Positions 53,660 through 64,000 of a stretch of 64,000 bases of DNA are shown here, one piece after another. Source of the DNA: Nothopassalora personata (taxonomy: Eukaryota > Ascomycota > Dothideomycetes > Mycosphaerellales > Mycosphaerellaceae). The position numbers and the translations under genes were made by a program. The notes under the pieces were generated by a model that worked only from the letters and a program-made list of their open reading frames with translations, ran no database searches and was not told the DNA's origin. Positions within the stretch are counted from its first letter, which is position 1, and every line of letters begins with the position of its first letter. The DNA lies in NCBI GenBank assembly GCA_033816765.1, contig CM066293.1, forward strand, positions 3,782,001-3,846,000. The letters are read 5' to 3'.

Positions 53660-56600
53660 CGATTGTCGTTAGTCGTCTTAGCGGACCTATTTTAGTATTG
53701 TCGGATTTTTTGCTAACAGTTTCGTAGGTTTTGTTTTAGTTCCTAGGTATTTTCTAATTCGTCGTATCCTTTCTATTTAACGAGGTATCGCTAACCTTTC
53801 TTATCTAGGATTTTTTTAACTTCGAATTCGTTTTCTACTTCTGGCTCGAAATAGAAGCTTTCCTAGTAAGGTGTTTTAGCGTCTATAGGTTCCAACTTAG
53901 AGATGTAGAAGACTAGGTAGATTTTAGCGTCGGATAGTAGTCGTAGGCGGTAATTAACTAGTCCTATAACTTTGTCGATAAAAAATAGTCCGACTTTGAC
54001 GTAATCTAGTTTCTTAGTCTATCTTCTTATTCTTAAGTTTTTTATAAGGAGATAGACCTTATCCCCCTCTTTTAGTAGAGGTGCTATTTTTTCTCGTGTC
54101 TTGCCGTTATTAAGACAGTTTATGTTATGCATCTTCGATCGCCTTGCGTGTTTCTTTATGTACTTCCTTAAGAGTATCCGTCGTTACGATTGCTCTTTCG
54201 GCTTATAGGTAGGATCTAGGTGTTCTAAATAGGTTAGGGTCTTTACTAAAGTTTATATAGAATAGCGTCGTTGAAGTTGTCTCTAATTTATAGTTGTTTA
54301 GTGCAATCTACGCTATTAGTAGTAATAAAACCTAGTTGTCTTATACGTAGTTAATGTAGTGTCGTAGATATTGTTCTAGTGTCTAGTTTATTCTTTCGGT
54401 TTGTCCGTCTATCTCCGGATAATATGCTATTAATAGCTTATGTTTAATTCCGATCGTTCCTATAAGCGTCTTCTAGTAGTTTAATGTAAATAGCTTGTCT
54501 CTATCCGTTATAAACGCTTAAGGGAATCCGTAGTATCGGATAAGTCTATCTAGTATAAGATATCCGAGCTACTCTACATTATACGTTTCCGATGTAGGAA
54601 TAAAGTGTACGTATTTCGTAAGTCTATTAACTATAACTAGTATTATGTCGTATAGTTGTTTCGTAACTTAGTCTCTTAACAGTAGGAGTTTCGTAATAAA
54701 GTCTATTATAACTTCGTCCTATGGTTTCGTTAGTAGTGTCCTAAACTATAGGTAACCGTATTTCGCATGTCTCGTAGCCTTGTTTCGTTAGTAGTGTACG
54801 TATTGCTTAATGTAGCGTAGCACCTTTCATCTTATCTATAGGAATAAGAAGCTGCGCTATATTAGGTCTATTGTTTTCGAAGTTCTAGGGTGTCTATAGA
54901 TTAGTCCGTCGTAGTGTTGTCGTATGCATTCTTCTTCTCGATCCTTAGGTACTTAGTATTTTCCCTGCAATATAGGGAATTGTTCGTCCTTATTGCCTAG
55001 TATCCGTAAAATGTTATTAAATTCTCTCGTGTTTGCACTAAGACTTCCGTCGGGGTTTATCTTTAATATTTTGTATTATACTAGTTCTTTTCCTTCTATA
55101 TAGTCGCTTCTTCGGCTTAGCGCATTAGCGCGGCCGTTCTCTCTTCCTAGAGTATATTTAATCTCGAACTTATATTGCCCTAGCAGCTCCGACTAGCGGG
55201 CTTACCTTCGGGTAAGTTCCTTTATTGTCGTAAAGTACGTAAGATTCTTATAGTTAGAAAGAATCGTTAACTTCGGTAGGCCCTCGATATATACTCTCTA
55301 ATGCTAAATAGTAGTAATAATAGCTAGAAGCTCTTTATTATGAATGTCGTAGTTCTGTTCCGCTATAGTTATTTTCCGGGAGTAATAGGCTACTAGGTGT
55401 CTCTACCTATCGTGTATCTATATTAGATACGCGCCTATTGCTATATTAGACGCATCGGTCTCGATATGGACTTCCTTACTACTATCGAATAGTCGAAGCG
55501 TAGGGGCTAAAGCGCATTGTTCCTTAAGTTTCTTAAACGCTTTAATCTGTTCCTTTCCCTATTTCTAGGTAACGTCTTTTCTCGTAAGCATCGTTATTAG
55601 TACCGCTGTCTTTACGTAGTCCTTAATGAATTTCCGGTTGTAGTTTGCTAGTCTAAGGAATGATTATACGTCCTTAACTGTTTTTAGTTCTAGCTATTCT
55701 CTAATTAACTGTGTCTTCGTAGGGTCGATCGTTATCCCTATAGTACTAATAATAAAGCCTAAGAATTCAACTTCTTTCTTATAGAATTCGTATTTCTCGG
55801 GTACTATCTTAAATCCTGAACGCGTAAGTCGTTCGAATACGTCCTAGACTTGCTTTATATAATTCTAAAGGGATCCTTTCGTATAGACTAATATATCGTC
55901 TATGTAAGCGATAGCGCATACGTCGAGTAGGTCTCTAATTGTCTCGTTAATAAGGTCCTAATAGGATGCGGGTGCGTTAGTTAATCCTATTAGCATAACT
56001 AAGAATTCGTAAAGTCCGTATCTTGTTCTAAAAGCGGTTTTCAATTCTTCTCCTTCCGCTATCCGTATAGCGTAGAAGGCATCTCGTAGGTCAATCTTCG
56101 TATACTAGTCTAATCTAGTTAATCTGTCTTATGCTTCTTCGATGTTAGGTAGCGGGTATCGGTTCTTAATCGTAATCTCGTTTAACTTCCTATAGTCTTA
56201 TACGAGTCGTAACTTCCCGTTTACTTTTAGAACGAACATACATAGAGTTCCTACACTTAAGGTGGATCTTCTTATCTACCCTTTAGCTAGCTTCTCCTTT
56301 AGCTATTCTCGTAGGGTCTATAGCTCTTTCTTAGACATTTAATATAGGGGTCCCTATAGAGGCTCTTTCCCTAGCTAAATGTTTATCTTATAATCCTATA
56401 GTTAGTACTTAGGTAAGGCATCCTTGCCTCTTTCCTCTTTAAAGAGTCGCGACTACTTACGATACTCCTTAGGAATACTTAACTCTAAGATGTTAGTATC
56501 CTTCGATAGTACGTTACTTCTATCGCTACTAGTAACTTCGTAACCCGGCGGCCCTACGCTAGTGTCTGTCCCGGTCGAAGGTAGTTCTTCTATCCTTCTA

Positions 56601-57870
56601 TTCGGCGTAAGCTGTATCCTATTTAGCTGTCTCTTTGCCTTATCTACTAGCGAACGCTACCGCTACGTAGGCTAAATGTCGATAACGTAGTCGCATTCCC
56701 TAAATATAAGTACTCCTCTTCTCTAGTCGATTACTAAATTGTGCTTTCTTAACTAAGGTATACCTAGTACGATGTTATAACTAGCTATATTAGTAACATC
56801 TAAGATAATCTCCTTGTAGTGCCGTTAGATAGTAAGTAGTAGCGGTATCGTCTCGCGCTCTACACTAGGTAAGGATAATCTGTCTACCGCGATTAATTTC
56901 TAACCCTCTTTCTTCTTATAGGTAGCGATCCTATGTCTTATAACAAATGATTCGGAGGTAAATTTCCCGCTCGCTCCGGAATCTATTATAGCATCTGTCT
57001 TATGCCCGTTTACGATAATCAATTCAAAATACTATTATCGTTAGTAATGCTTAAGCCTTTTTTATGTCGTATAACTCCCTTCGGTCGCTTATTCCTAGGG
57101 AGTTAATCCTTTTCCCTATTCGTATATAGAGCGTCGTGCTTCGTGTCTCGAGGCCTCCGCTTGAACCTAGCGTAAGCCTTTCTATATCCGTACCTACATC
57201 TAGTAACGTTCCTAGATCTTCTACGTTTCTAAGTAGAGTACGCGTACGTGTTATACTACGTTACGTAATTCATTTAATATAAATGTTCCTAACGGTGTAA
57301 GATATCCGGTTCCTATTATTCGGCTCCCTATCGGTAGTCGTTCTATAATAGCGGTTACTAGATTCTCGGTTGTTTCTATAAGTAGGTATCCCTAGGCTAT
57401 ACCTCGTAGGGTGTTAAGTGTCTTATCGAACTTAATAGAGTATAGCATTCTTCGTCCGCTTATCTTAGGTAGGAATTCTTCGTGCCTTCTTTATAGATGT
57501 ACGATTATGTTATATAATTTTTTAGGTACATTAATTATGAAGGTTAGTTATTTGTTATCGTCGTTAGTGTCGTTCTCTTCTCCTTCGGAGGAATCTTCTT
57601 CGCTTAATCCTTCCGGATCCTAATCTTCTTCGATGATATCTAGCCCGGTGGTTTCTTAACTTTCTTCCTATAGTTCCGGTAACTATGATCCGTTCTATCC
57701 TAGGTCTTGGTTTTCTTTGTCGCTTTTATCGTCGTTAAAGTAGGATTCGTCGATGTCTACTTCTCGGAGCGTAGCGTTTTGCCTATACGTTGCTCCTAGG
57801 GTTCCTCTCGGTTATTAAGGATAATACCCTACGCCTAACTTTACGGCGTAGTAAACTTAACACGAGTCTT
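53660..57870 (-). pseudogene. G2 pol with chromodomain, RIP-killed
   Basis: Order on the minus strand: protease about 56700-56960, RT about 55700-56350 with AYIDDILV at about 55890-55910, RNase H about 55200-55500, integrase about 54200-54900, chromodomain about 53790-53870 (GYDELENT, ELKQNLRNC). It matches G1 pol in order and sequence. Stops are almost all TAG/TAA. The plus-strand frame at 57411-57623 is a stop-free shadow. Confidence 0.8.
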
Positions 57871-57879
57871 AGTAATAGA

Positions 57880-59090
57880 ATCGCTAATAAAGGCTTCTAT
57901 AACTATTTCGAGATTCGAATTTGATCTCGTAGTCGACTCTTCGTACTATTATATTAAACTATTATAGTTAGTTCTTTATATTAAATAGAATAACTACTAT
58001 TTACTACCTATAGTACCCTTCTTGTCCTTCTAAGGAGTTTAGGAGAGGCGTCGTACTTCTATTACTAGCTCTCTCCCCTTCTCTCCGAGTATAGTCGGTA
58101 TTTCCTCGAGATCTAACGCTACTCCTAGATTTACTAGTTCGGGGTTGTATTATATTAAACTATTCGCGGCGTACTATGTTCTTACCGCGGTAGTCCCTTA
58201 CTAGGTAGCTAGGTTTACTATATCAGTAGTAAGTTCGTGTTTCTTTCGAACTCCGGGATACTCTATTTCCGTTACTATTCCTAATCTTACGACCTTTCTC
58301 GGTAACGTCGAGCTCTATTAGCTATAGTCCGTAGTACGGTTTGTCCCTAGGCTTATTATTATAGTTGTCGTAGAAGCCTCTATTACGGTTATTATAGCGT
58401 AGTATATATCTAGCCTTTCTAGATACCTTAGAGTCGTATCGTCGTTCTATAGCTCTCTTATAGAGCTTATCGTTAAGATTAATCGTAACTCTAACGAGGT
58501 CGCCTAAGTTATCGATCTTCCGACCGTCCCTTATTAACTCGTCCTTAATATACTCCTTTAGTCCTCTTTAGTACATAACTTAAAGTACTTCGTCGTCCTA
58601 ATCGGTAAGTTGCGCGTATTCCTAGAATTTAGTAGTATATTTAGTAGTAGATGTCTTCTAGGTTAAATGCTAAATAACATAAACGGTAGTAGCAATCTTA
58701 TTAGAGACACTAAGGACGCTCTTTATAGCATACTTAAGATAGTTATATAACCTAAAGATTCCGTCCGCATTGTCTTCTCCGTTACTATCTAGGTATTTCC
58801 TAAGGAATCGTTTAACCTAATGCTATGCTCGTCCTCTTAAGAAGGTAGTAGTAAAGATAGGCTTAAGGTTCTTAGATATAGAGTTAAATAAGAAGTATAT
58901 ATCTATCTAAGAGACCTAAGTGTCGAACTTGTCTCGGTCGCTATAGTAGTATTCTAGCTTACTAACCTTAGGAGTGTCGTTACCTATATAAGTAGCTAAG
59001 GCATTAATAGTATCGTTCGCGGTCTAAGGTCGTTAGGCTCTGCTTACTTTACTAGGGGCGGGTGTTCCCCGTTTACTCTATCGGTCTCCT
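57880..59090 (-). pseudogene. G2 gag, RIP-killed
   Basis: Landmarks: YYSDRDKFDT, IDIYFLFNSISKNLKPIF, YLKYAIKSVLSVSN, IKDELIRDGRKIDNLGDLVR and DKLYKRAIER. Same order as G1 gag. No start codon is assigned. A Retrotrans_gag-type fold is likely from this pattern. Confidence 0.7.
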
Positions 59091-59111
59091 GTCGTAGAGG
59101 GCGTTTAAAGC

Positions 59112-59517
59112 TATTAGGTTTAGTATAACCTAATAATATTATAAGTTAAGAAGACAAGCTTAATCGGGTTTGTTCTCGGGCCGATAGGAAGTTAAGGGAG
59201 AGTAATAAAGTAGTAGTCGTCTTAGTCTTATAAAGACTTAAGAAACAATATAGTAGAGGTTAGGTTTCGGTATATTCTAAATAGTAATATTAAACAGTAA
59301 GTTGAACGCATCGAAACTATAAGGGATTCTTAGCGTTCCTAAATACAAAGGAGATTCGTAGATCTCGGTAATTAGTCTAATTATTCTAAGCATAAGCAGT
59401 CTAATTAGTCTAAGCATAAGCAGTCTAATCGCCCTAAGTCTAAGCGCTTAGGTAGGATAAGTTACGTACTCGTCTCGTTATTATAATTCTAGGGTCTATA
59501 GGAATCATTCCGTAATA
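59112..59517 (-). repeat. G2 5' LTR
   Basis: On the element strand it starts TATTACGGAATGATTCC and ends TATACTAAACCTAATA; both TG and CA ends have become TA. Just downstream the element reads GCTTTAAACGCCC; its complement shares GCGTTTAA with the LTR (…GATGCGTTTAAC… in the 3' copy), a weak hint of self-priming as in G3. Confidence 0.9.
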
Positions 59518-59950
59518 ATCTAATACTAAGCTAAAGATACTATACGAACTATACGTAATTATAATAGAGAGGGTACACTCTACTAATAACTCTTCTATAT
59601 AGGACTTCTAGCTAATTTATAGAAAAGCTAATATATATATTATTAATAAACCTATATAGCTACAATTTATTATTCTAGAACTACTATCTTAGGATACTAT
59701 TATCTACCTAGGGGCTACTACGCTAAAATCGGTAGTACAATAGACTATTACTCTTAATATTAAGTTACTAGAAGAACATCTAGTTACTCTAAAGCTTAAA
59801 AACACTCTCTATATTCTAGACTTTTACTATAATTCATTTTTCCTCCCTTAAATATATAAGAAAGGTCTATTTATAGATAAGCCTACTAATATTTAGTATA
59901 ATAGAGATAATACTAGAGTTGTAAGGACGGCCTAAAGCTAATTCTTACCT

Positions 59951-60090
59951 GTAATATATAGTTACGCCCGGCTTACTAAGCTATACGTAACGTAAATATA
60001 CACATAAAAGCGCCTATAGAAGAAAGGTAAGAATTAGTTTATCTATAACTAGAGGTCGTAGGTATACTATATATTATAACATTTTCTTAT
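59951..60090 (+). repeat. Second copy of the 30290-30427 repeat
   Basis: GCCCGGCTTACTAAGC, AAGGTAAGAATTAGTTTATCTA and GTCGTAGGTATACTATATATTATA match the left block in order and spacing. It lies upstream of the copia remnant's pol, so the family is probably this copia's LTR or leader. Confidence 0.6.
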
Positions 60091-62416
60091 AATAGTAGCT
60101 ACGACCCTACGGTTAGATAATTTACTACACCTAAATATATAGACTCTAGTAGAAGGAGAGCCTATAATAATAATATAGTAGCCCGTATCTAAGAATAGTA
60201 CTCTAATATTAGTTACTAAGGCTCTAAAATAATTATTAATAAACGTAGCTATAACTAATAGCTATAGGTTTCTTTCTTTCTATGGTTTTAAGATTAATAA
60301 GAGAATACTATAAAATGCTTAGTTACCCTAGACTAGAATATATAATACACCTAGAAAAAGTAGGTAAGGGTATTAAGATCGTAGGCCCTAGGAATCTACC
60401 TAAAACTAATAAATATAAATTCTATACCCTCTTAAAAGAGTACAAGAGAGTATTACGTAGATCTAAGGTTAGAATACAACCTCTATTAGTACTTAAGCAT
60501 ATTACAGTCAACTTTATAGAGTTTTATATAGGGTATAATAGAGACTAATATACCTTCTATATAAGTAATAAAGATACCAGTCTTTAATTTAACTCAAACT
60601 TCCCTTATAGTTATTTACTCTACTAATAAGGTCTATAGAATAGTATTTAGGTCTTATCTACTTAAACATATAGTTATCTAGAAACTAACTACTTCCTATA
60701 TACCTACTTAGAATCCGGTAGAGGTAACTAGAACGTACCATCTAGATAATACGCTTACAATACTATATCGAATACCTAGTTTTAAAGCTTATGGTATTTA
60801 TAGAATCTAGATACTATCTTATTAATAGGTTATTAGATTTAGAGACATTATATTTAATAGGAATCTACGGTATAAAGACCTATATGATGTTAGTCTCCGC
60901 CTGACTATCTAGAATAATATAAGAAAGGCTTCTATACTTAGTTAACCCCCCGAGATTAATGTATAAGGAACGTTTTAGAAACTGCTAGAAATAATTAACG
61001 TTTCAATTTAAGTCCCTTAATATTAGAGGATACTTAGGATAGTATACCTTAAGAATAAGCTAATAAGGAGACTTTATATAATAATTCAATTGAAATAAGG
61101 GAGTTAAGATTTAGCTATTAATAGATATACTCTTAGATTCTATAATTTATCCTTTAAATTGACCTAGAGACTTAACTTTAGCTATTGAGGCTTTTTATGC
61201 CCTAGGGAATTTTAATAAGATAAGAGAACTAGTTAGAAATAGGCCTACAACTTTAGAATTAGAGTAGGAGACCCTTTATATACTCTATTAAAGTATTAAG
61301 CTAAGGTACAAGAAAGACTTATATACTCGGTTCTTGCTATTAAGAGAATTAAGGTTTTAGCTATAATCTTAAAGAGACCTTAGAAAAGTAGTACTATAAT
61401 TATATTCTCTAGCGCTACTAATTTAGGGTACTCTTTACCTTCTAAACCTAAGTAATAGAAGAATCTTAATATATACCCTTATAGAGAAGTATTTAGGGCT
61501 ATAAGTATTAAAGAGTCTAGTAAGTAATTTAAATTAAGTAATTCATAATTAATACCCTATTATAGTATAATAAGGGTAAAGTATTAAGATGTTAGATAAT
61601 GTTAAGAATCTAGGTATAGAAGTATAAGCTTAACTAGAAAGTAGAACTCCTAATAATAAGGCTTAATTATACACTCGAGGCAATTAAAAGAATACTATAG
61701 AGGAGACGTCTATAGTAACCCTCTACGTAAGTCTTATTAAGTATATAGTAGTCCTAGTAGCTTATACTAGTATATATATATGTTTATTATCCCTAAAGAA
61801 TTTAAGAGAGAGGGTTGGCTTCTTAAGTACTATAAGGCCCTATACGGATTTAAAGAGTTCACGCTATTATAGTACTTAGAGCTTAAAGAAAATCTTAACG
61901 ACCTTAGTCTATCTAAAGTAATAGATTATCTCTTTATAAATAGAGTATACTTAGTCCTACTTTTGTTTTATATAGATAATATCTACTTTACCTAGCCTTT
62001 ATAGTTAGAATCTAGAATAAGAGACCTAGTTTAAAATTAACTAATAATTATAAGATAAAGGTAATAGGATCTATTAAATAGTTCTACGACATTTATACTA
62101 CTTGCAATTATTAATAGACGATACTTAAGCTTTATAAGAAGGCCTATATAAAGAAGATTAGATACTCCTATAGTATATTAAGGCCTAAAAAGAGGGCTAA
62201 GAAACTCCTACTTATAAACTATATAGGCCTAAAGAATGATATATAGGCTACTATTAAAGAAGTTAATATCTATAAGTCCTAAGTAGAATTAGTTAATATT
62301 ATAGTAGATAAGATACGCCGTAATGTATTCTTCTTAGTCTCTATACCCTCTTAGTACCTAATAAATCCTATAAAGAAGGAACTTAGGGCTATTATTAATC
62401 TAATTTAGTACCTTCT

Positions 62417-62742
62417 TGTTACGGATTGATCCGGAGAAGCTCCAGCCAACCAATCGATGCCTACACACTAGTGGAAGGATCCGATATGTAGAGTGCTCTC
62501 TCTAATCTGCGTGCTCTGTAATAGAGCAGAGAGAGCAGGACAGATCGACTGATCCGACTAATTAGTCACGCTAAGATATAGCACTATATAGACGACGCTT
62601 CTTTACGAGTAGATAGGAGCCTCGTGCTTAACTTATTTTAAGTATATACTATATACTGTTTAGGACTACTACCTTCTTAACGTTCGAGACATCTCTATAA
62701 AGATCCAAGCCCGGTTGGGATAACGTACAGCGGTTCCTAACA
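62417..62742. mobile_element. Solo LTR with little RIP, 326 bp
   Basis: Starts TGTTACGGATTGATCC and ends GGTTCCTAACA, flanked by the 5-bp duplication CTTCT (62412-62416, 62743-62747). It contains many CA and TG and a nested hairpin, TGCTCT-GTAAT-AGAGCA, between TGCTCTCTC and GAGAGAGCA arms (about 62490-62535). No internal element sequence is present, so the body was lost by LTR-LTR recombination. Its sequence is unlike the LTRs of C1, G1, G2 and G3 beyond the common TGTTACGG start. Confidence 0.9.
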
Positions 62743-63299
62743 CTTCTCTATACCTACCACATTTAATTAAGTACTATAGATTATCTAAATGCCCGGACTT
62801 AAAGCTACTAGAGCTCTATACGGCCTTAGATACCTTATTCATAGATAATAAAAAGATTCAGAGATTTAGTAAACCTTTATATTACTCTTACTTAAAGAAC
62901 TTATTAACTAGAAACCTATTAAGTAGAGAATAGTTACTAAATTAAGTACTAAATTAGAGCTATATACCCTTAGTTACGTAGCCTTAGAAGTTCTATAGTA
63001 GAAGAGACTCTTTAAGACAATTACTCTTAAACTAGAAGATAAGGTAATGCTTTACTATAATAATTAGTAGACTATATAAATTCTTAAGGCTCTAAATAGT
63101 AAGATCAATACTAAAATAAGGCACTTAGACTTCTAATAATACTAACTTAGGGAGTAATATTAAGCTAGACACCTTAAACTAGCTAGATAAGGATATAAGA
63201 GATATTTATAGACGGCTTAACTAAGGAACTTAGCCCTTAGTAGTACTAACAGTTTATTAAACATCTCAATTTTAGAAGTTAGTAAATAGGTATATTCTT

Positions 63300-64000
63300 A
63301 CCTTAATAGCTAGGAGTTACTATCTTTACCTTACTTATTAAATAGACGTTAGAGTTTAATGTTAAGAGGGATATAGAACGCTCTAAATATATAAAAAGAG
63401 AGGCTAAAAGGAGTCTAAGAAAGAAAATAAGGCTATAAGTTATAGTAATAGCTTACCTAACGATTAAACATCCTAATAACGTAATAGTCTTAAATACCTA
63501 GTATAAAAAGGGCCTATATTAAATTATTTAAGCTTCTTCGTAATATTCTTATTTATTATCTCCTTAATACTACTACTACTAAGTTTTTCTTTTATTAGTC
63601 TCCTTAATAATATTCAATTACTCTTTACCTATAGTAGTAGAGTGTATAAGAATCTTTTAAAAAATATACTAAAGCTACTAGAAACGCTAAGATAGACCTT
63701 TAAGAAGAAGCTATAGCCCTAATTTTACCTAAGGAGGATTTCTAACTATTTACCTACCTACTAGATAAACAAATACCTTGAAATAAGATACAAATACCCT
63801 AAATAAGGAGAAAGTAGCACCTAGTAATAGAAAGAAGGATATTAATAAGAGTACTAACTCTAAAGTTCTTATAAGAAATTTTTTATATAATAATAGGCAT
63901 GAAGACTAAGAATCCTCCTATAGACGCTTAAGTAGAGTTATATAGAAACTCTAAATAGAAGAGATAGACTCGTAACTAAATCTAAACTATATCTATAAGT
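63300..64000. other. RIP-type sequence, nothing identified
   Basis: AT-rich sequence lacking CA/TG with no frame longer than chance. It may be the 3' LTR region of the copia remnant and the start of another dead element, but no repeat partner in this window supports an exact call. Confidence 0.4.

Larger units (their letters stand above)
52511..59517 (-). mobile_element. G2: complete chromodomain Ty3/gypsy element, close relative of G1
   Basis: 7007 bp with 406-bp LTRs and the 5-bp duplication ATCTA (52506-52510, 59518-59522). The element reads on the minus strand: 5' LTR 59517-59112, gag, pol with RT box YIDD at 55906-55895, chromodomain about 53870-53790, then an antisense tRNA and antisense ORF, polypurine tract and 3' LTR. 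By eye the LTRs differ at about 27 sites, all transitions. It is less decayed than G1, as the RT Asp pair is still encoded. RIP shows as in-frame TAG/TAA throughout. Confidence 0.95.
59523..63290 (+). pseudogene. RIP-degraded copia gag-pol remnant, plus strand
   Basis: Coding traces in order: GAG-pre-integrase-like frame 60282-60548 (the longest stop-free piece, YPRLEYIIHLEKVGKG...), integrase traces to about 61000, RT with IIPKEFKREGWLLKYYKALY at about 61790 and catalytic YIDN at 61969-61980 (Asp-to-Asn), RNase H with KLSTKLELYTLSYVALEVL at about 62940 and a C-terminal GKT-like end (IYRRLN-GT-PLVVLTVY) at about 63200. It is interrupted at 62417-62742 by a solo LTR. Domain order integrase-RT-RNase H is copia. 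No LTR ends could be fixed. Confidence 0.7.

Noticed and set aside
57411..57623. Plus-strand 70-aa frame
   Set aside because: It lies antisense to the G2 gag-pol junction and has no homologue in G1, unlike the real antisense ORF at 52990.
62490..62535. Nested hairpin in the solo LTR as an independent terminator or small RNA
   Set aside because: The arms lie wholly inside the LTR, where hairpins are common; nothing shows separate transcription.
1..64000. Telomeric or rDNA sequence
   Set aside because: No TTAGGG arrays and no rRNA-like conserved blocks were seen.

Overview
This is a nuclear window from a filamentous ascomycete (Pezizomycotina). A Dothideomycete is my guess, not something the sequence proves. 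The evidence is: long intergenic stretches with short candidate fungal introns (one has a perfect TACTAAC branch site and is 59 nt long); Ty1/copia and Ty3/gypsy chromodomain retroelements; and a right half carrying the signature of repeat-induced point mutation (RIP). There CA and TG are almost gone and TA is everywhere. In bases 47041-47100 I count 13 TA, 1 CA and 0 TG; in 22921-22980 I count 0 TA, 6 CA and 3 TG.

Left part, 1-30250, has mixed composition and few genes. It opens with the 3' end of an unmutated copia pol ORF (2-1810). It then holds sparse hypothetical genes: a spliced low-complexity gene (10789-9746, minus), an intronless 748-aa protein (22417-24660, plus) and several smaller ORFs. 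Four loci (12572-11922 minus, 15348-15829 plus, 21731-22018 plus, 22417-24660 plus) share short protein signatures and look like members or fragments of one dispersed family I cannot name. A 541-bp MITE-like element (17114-17654) has 83-bp inverted repeats and an 8-bp target duplication. A diverged copy of its empty target lies at about 21561-21672. Many short tandem repeats occur: a 16-bp minisatellite at 25944, 35-bp units at 28053, about 34-bp units at 29318, 84-bp units at 29621, 159-bp coding repeats at about 6770-7190 and a 169-bp duplication at 19139.

Right part, 30250-64000, is a RIP-destroyed, nested retrotransposon block. (a) A copia-like remnant (30283-30631 and 37805-38018) is split by a complete minus-strand copia element, C1 (30632-37799, 207-bp LTRs, duplication TTAAG, initiator half-tRNA-Met primer site). 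(b) A plus-strand chromodomain gypsy element, G1 (38019-51531), is split by another chromodomain gypsy element, G3 (39342-45710, duplication CTATA, self-priming type primer site). (c) A complete minus-strand relative of G1, called G2 (52511-59517, 406-bp LTRs, duplication ATCTA), lies to the right. (d) A plus-strand copia remnant (59523-63290) is interrupted by an unmutated solo LTR (62417-62742, duplication CTTCT).

The most unusual feature is that G1 and G2 both carry, between pol and the 3' LTR and in antisense to the element, a cassette of a coiled-coil ORF with Cys residues followed by a tRNA-like sequence (G2: 52990-53544 and 53569-53642; G1: 51023-50480 and 50376-50259). C1 has a weaker tRNA-like sequence in the equivalent antisense position. 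In the retroelement ORFs I translated, reading frame is kept over long stretches and broken mainly by TAG/TAA at expected Trp or Gln positions, so point mutation rather than indels killed them.
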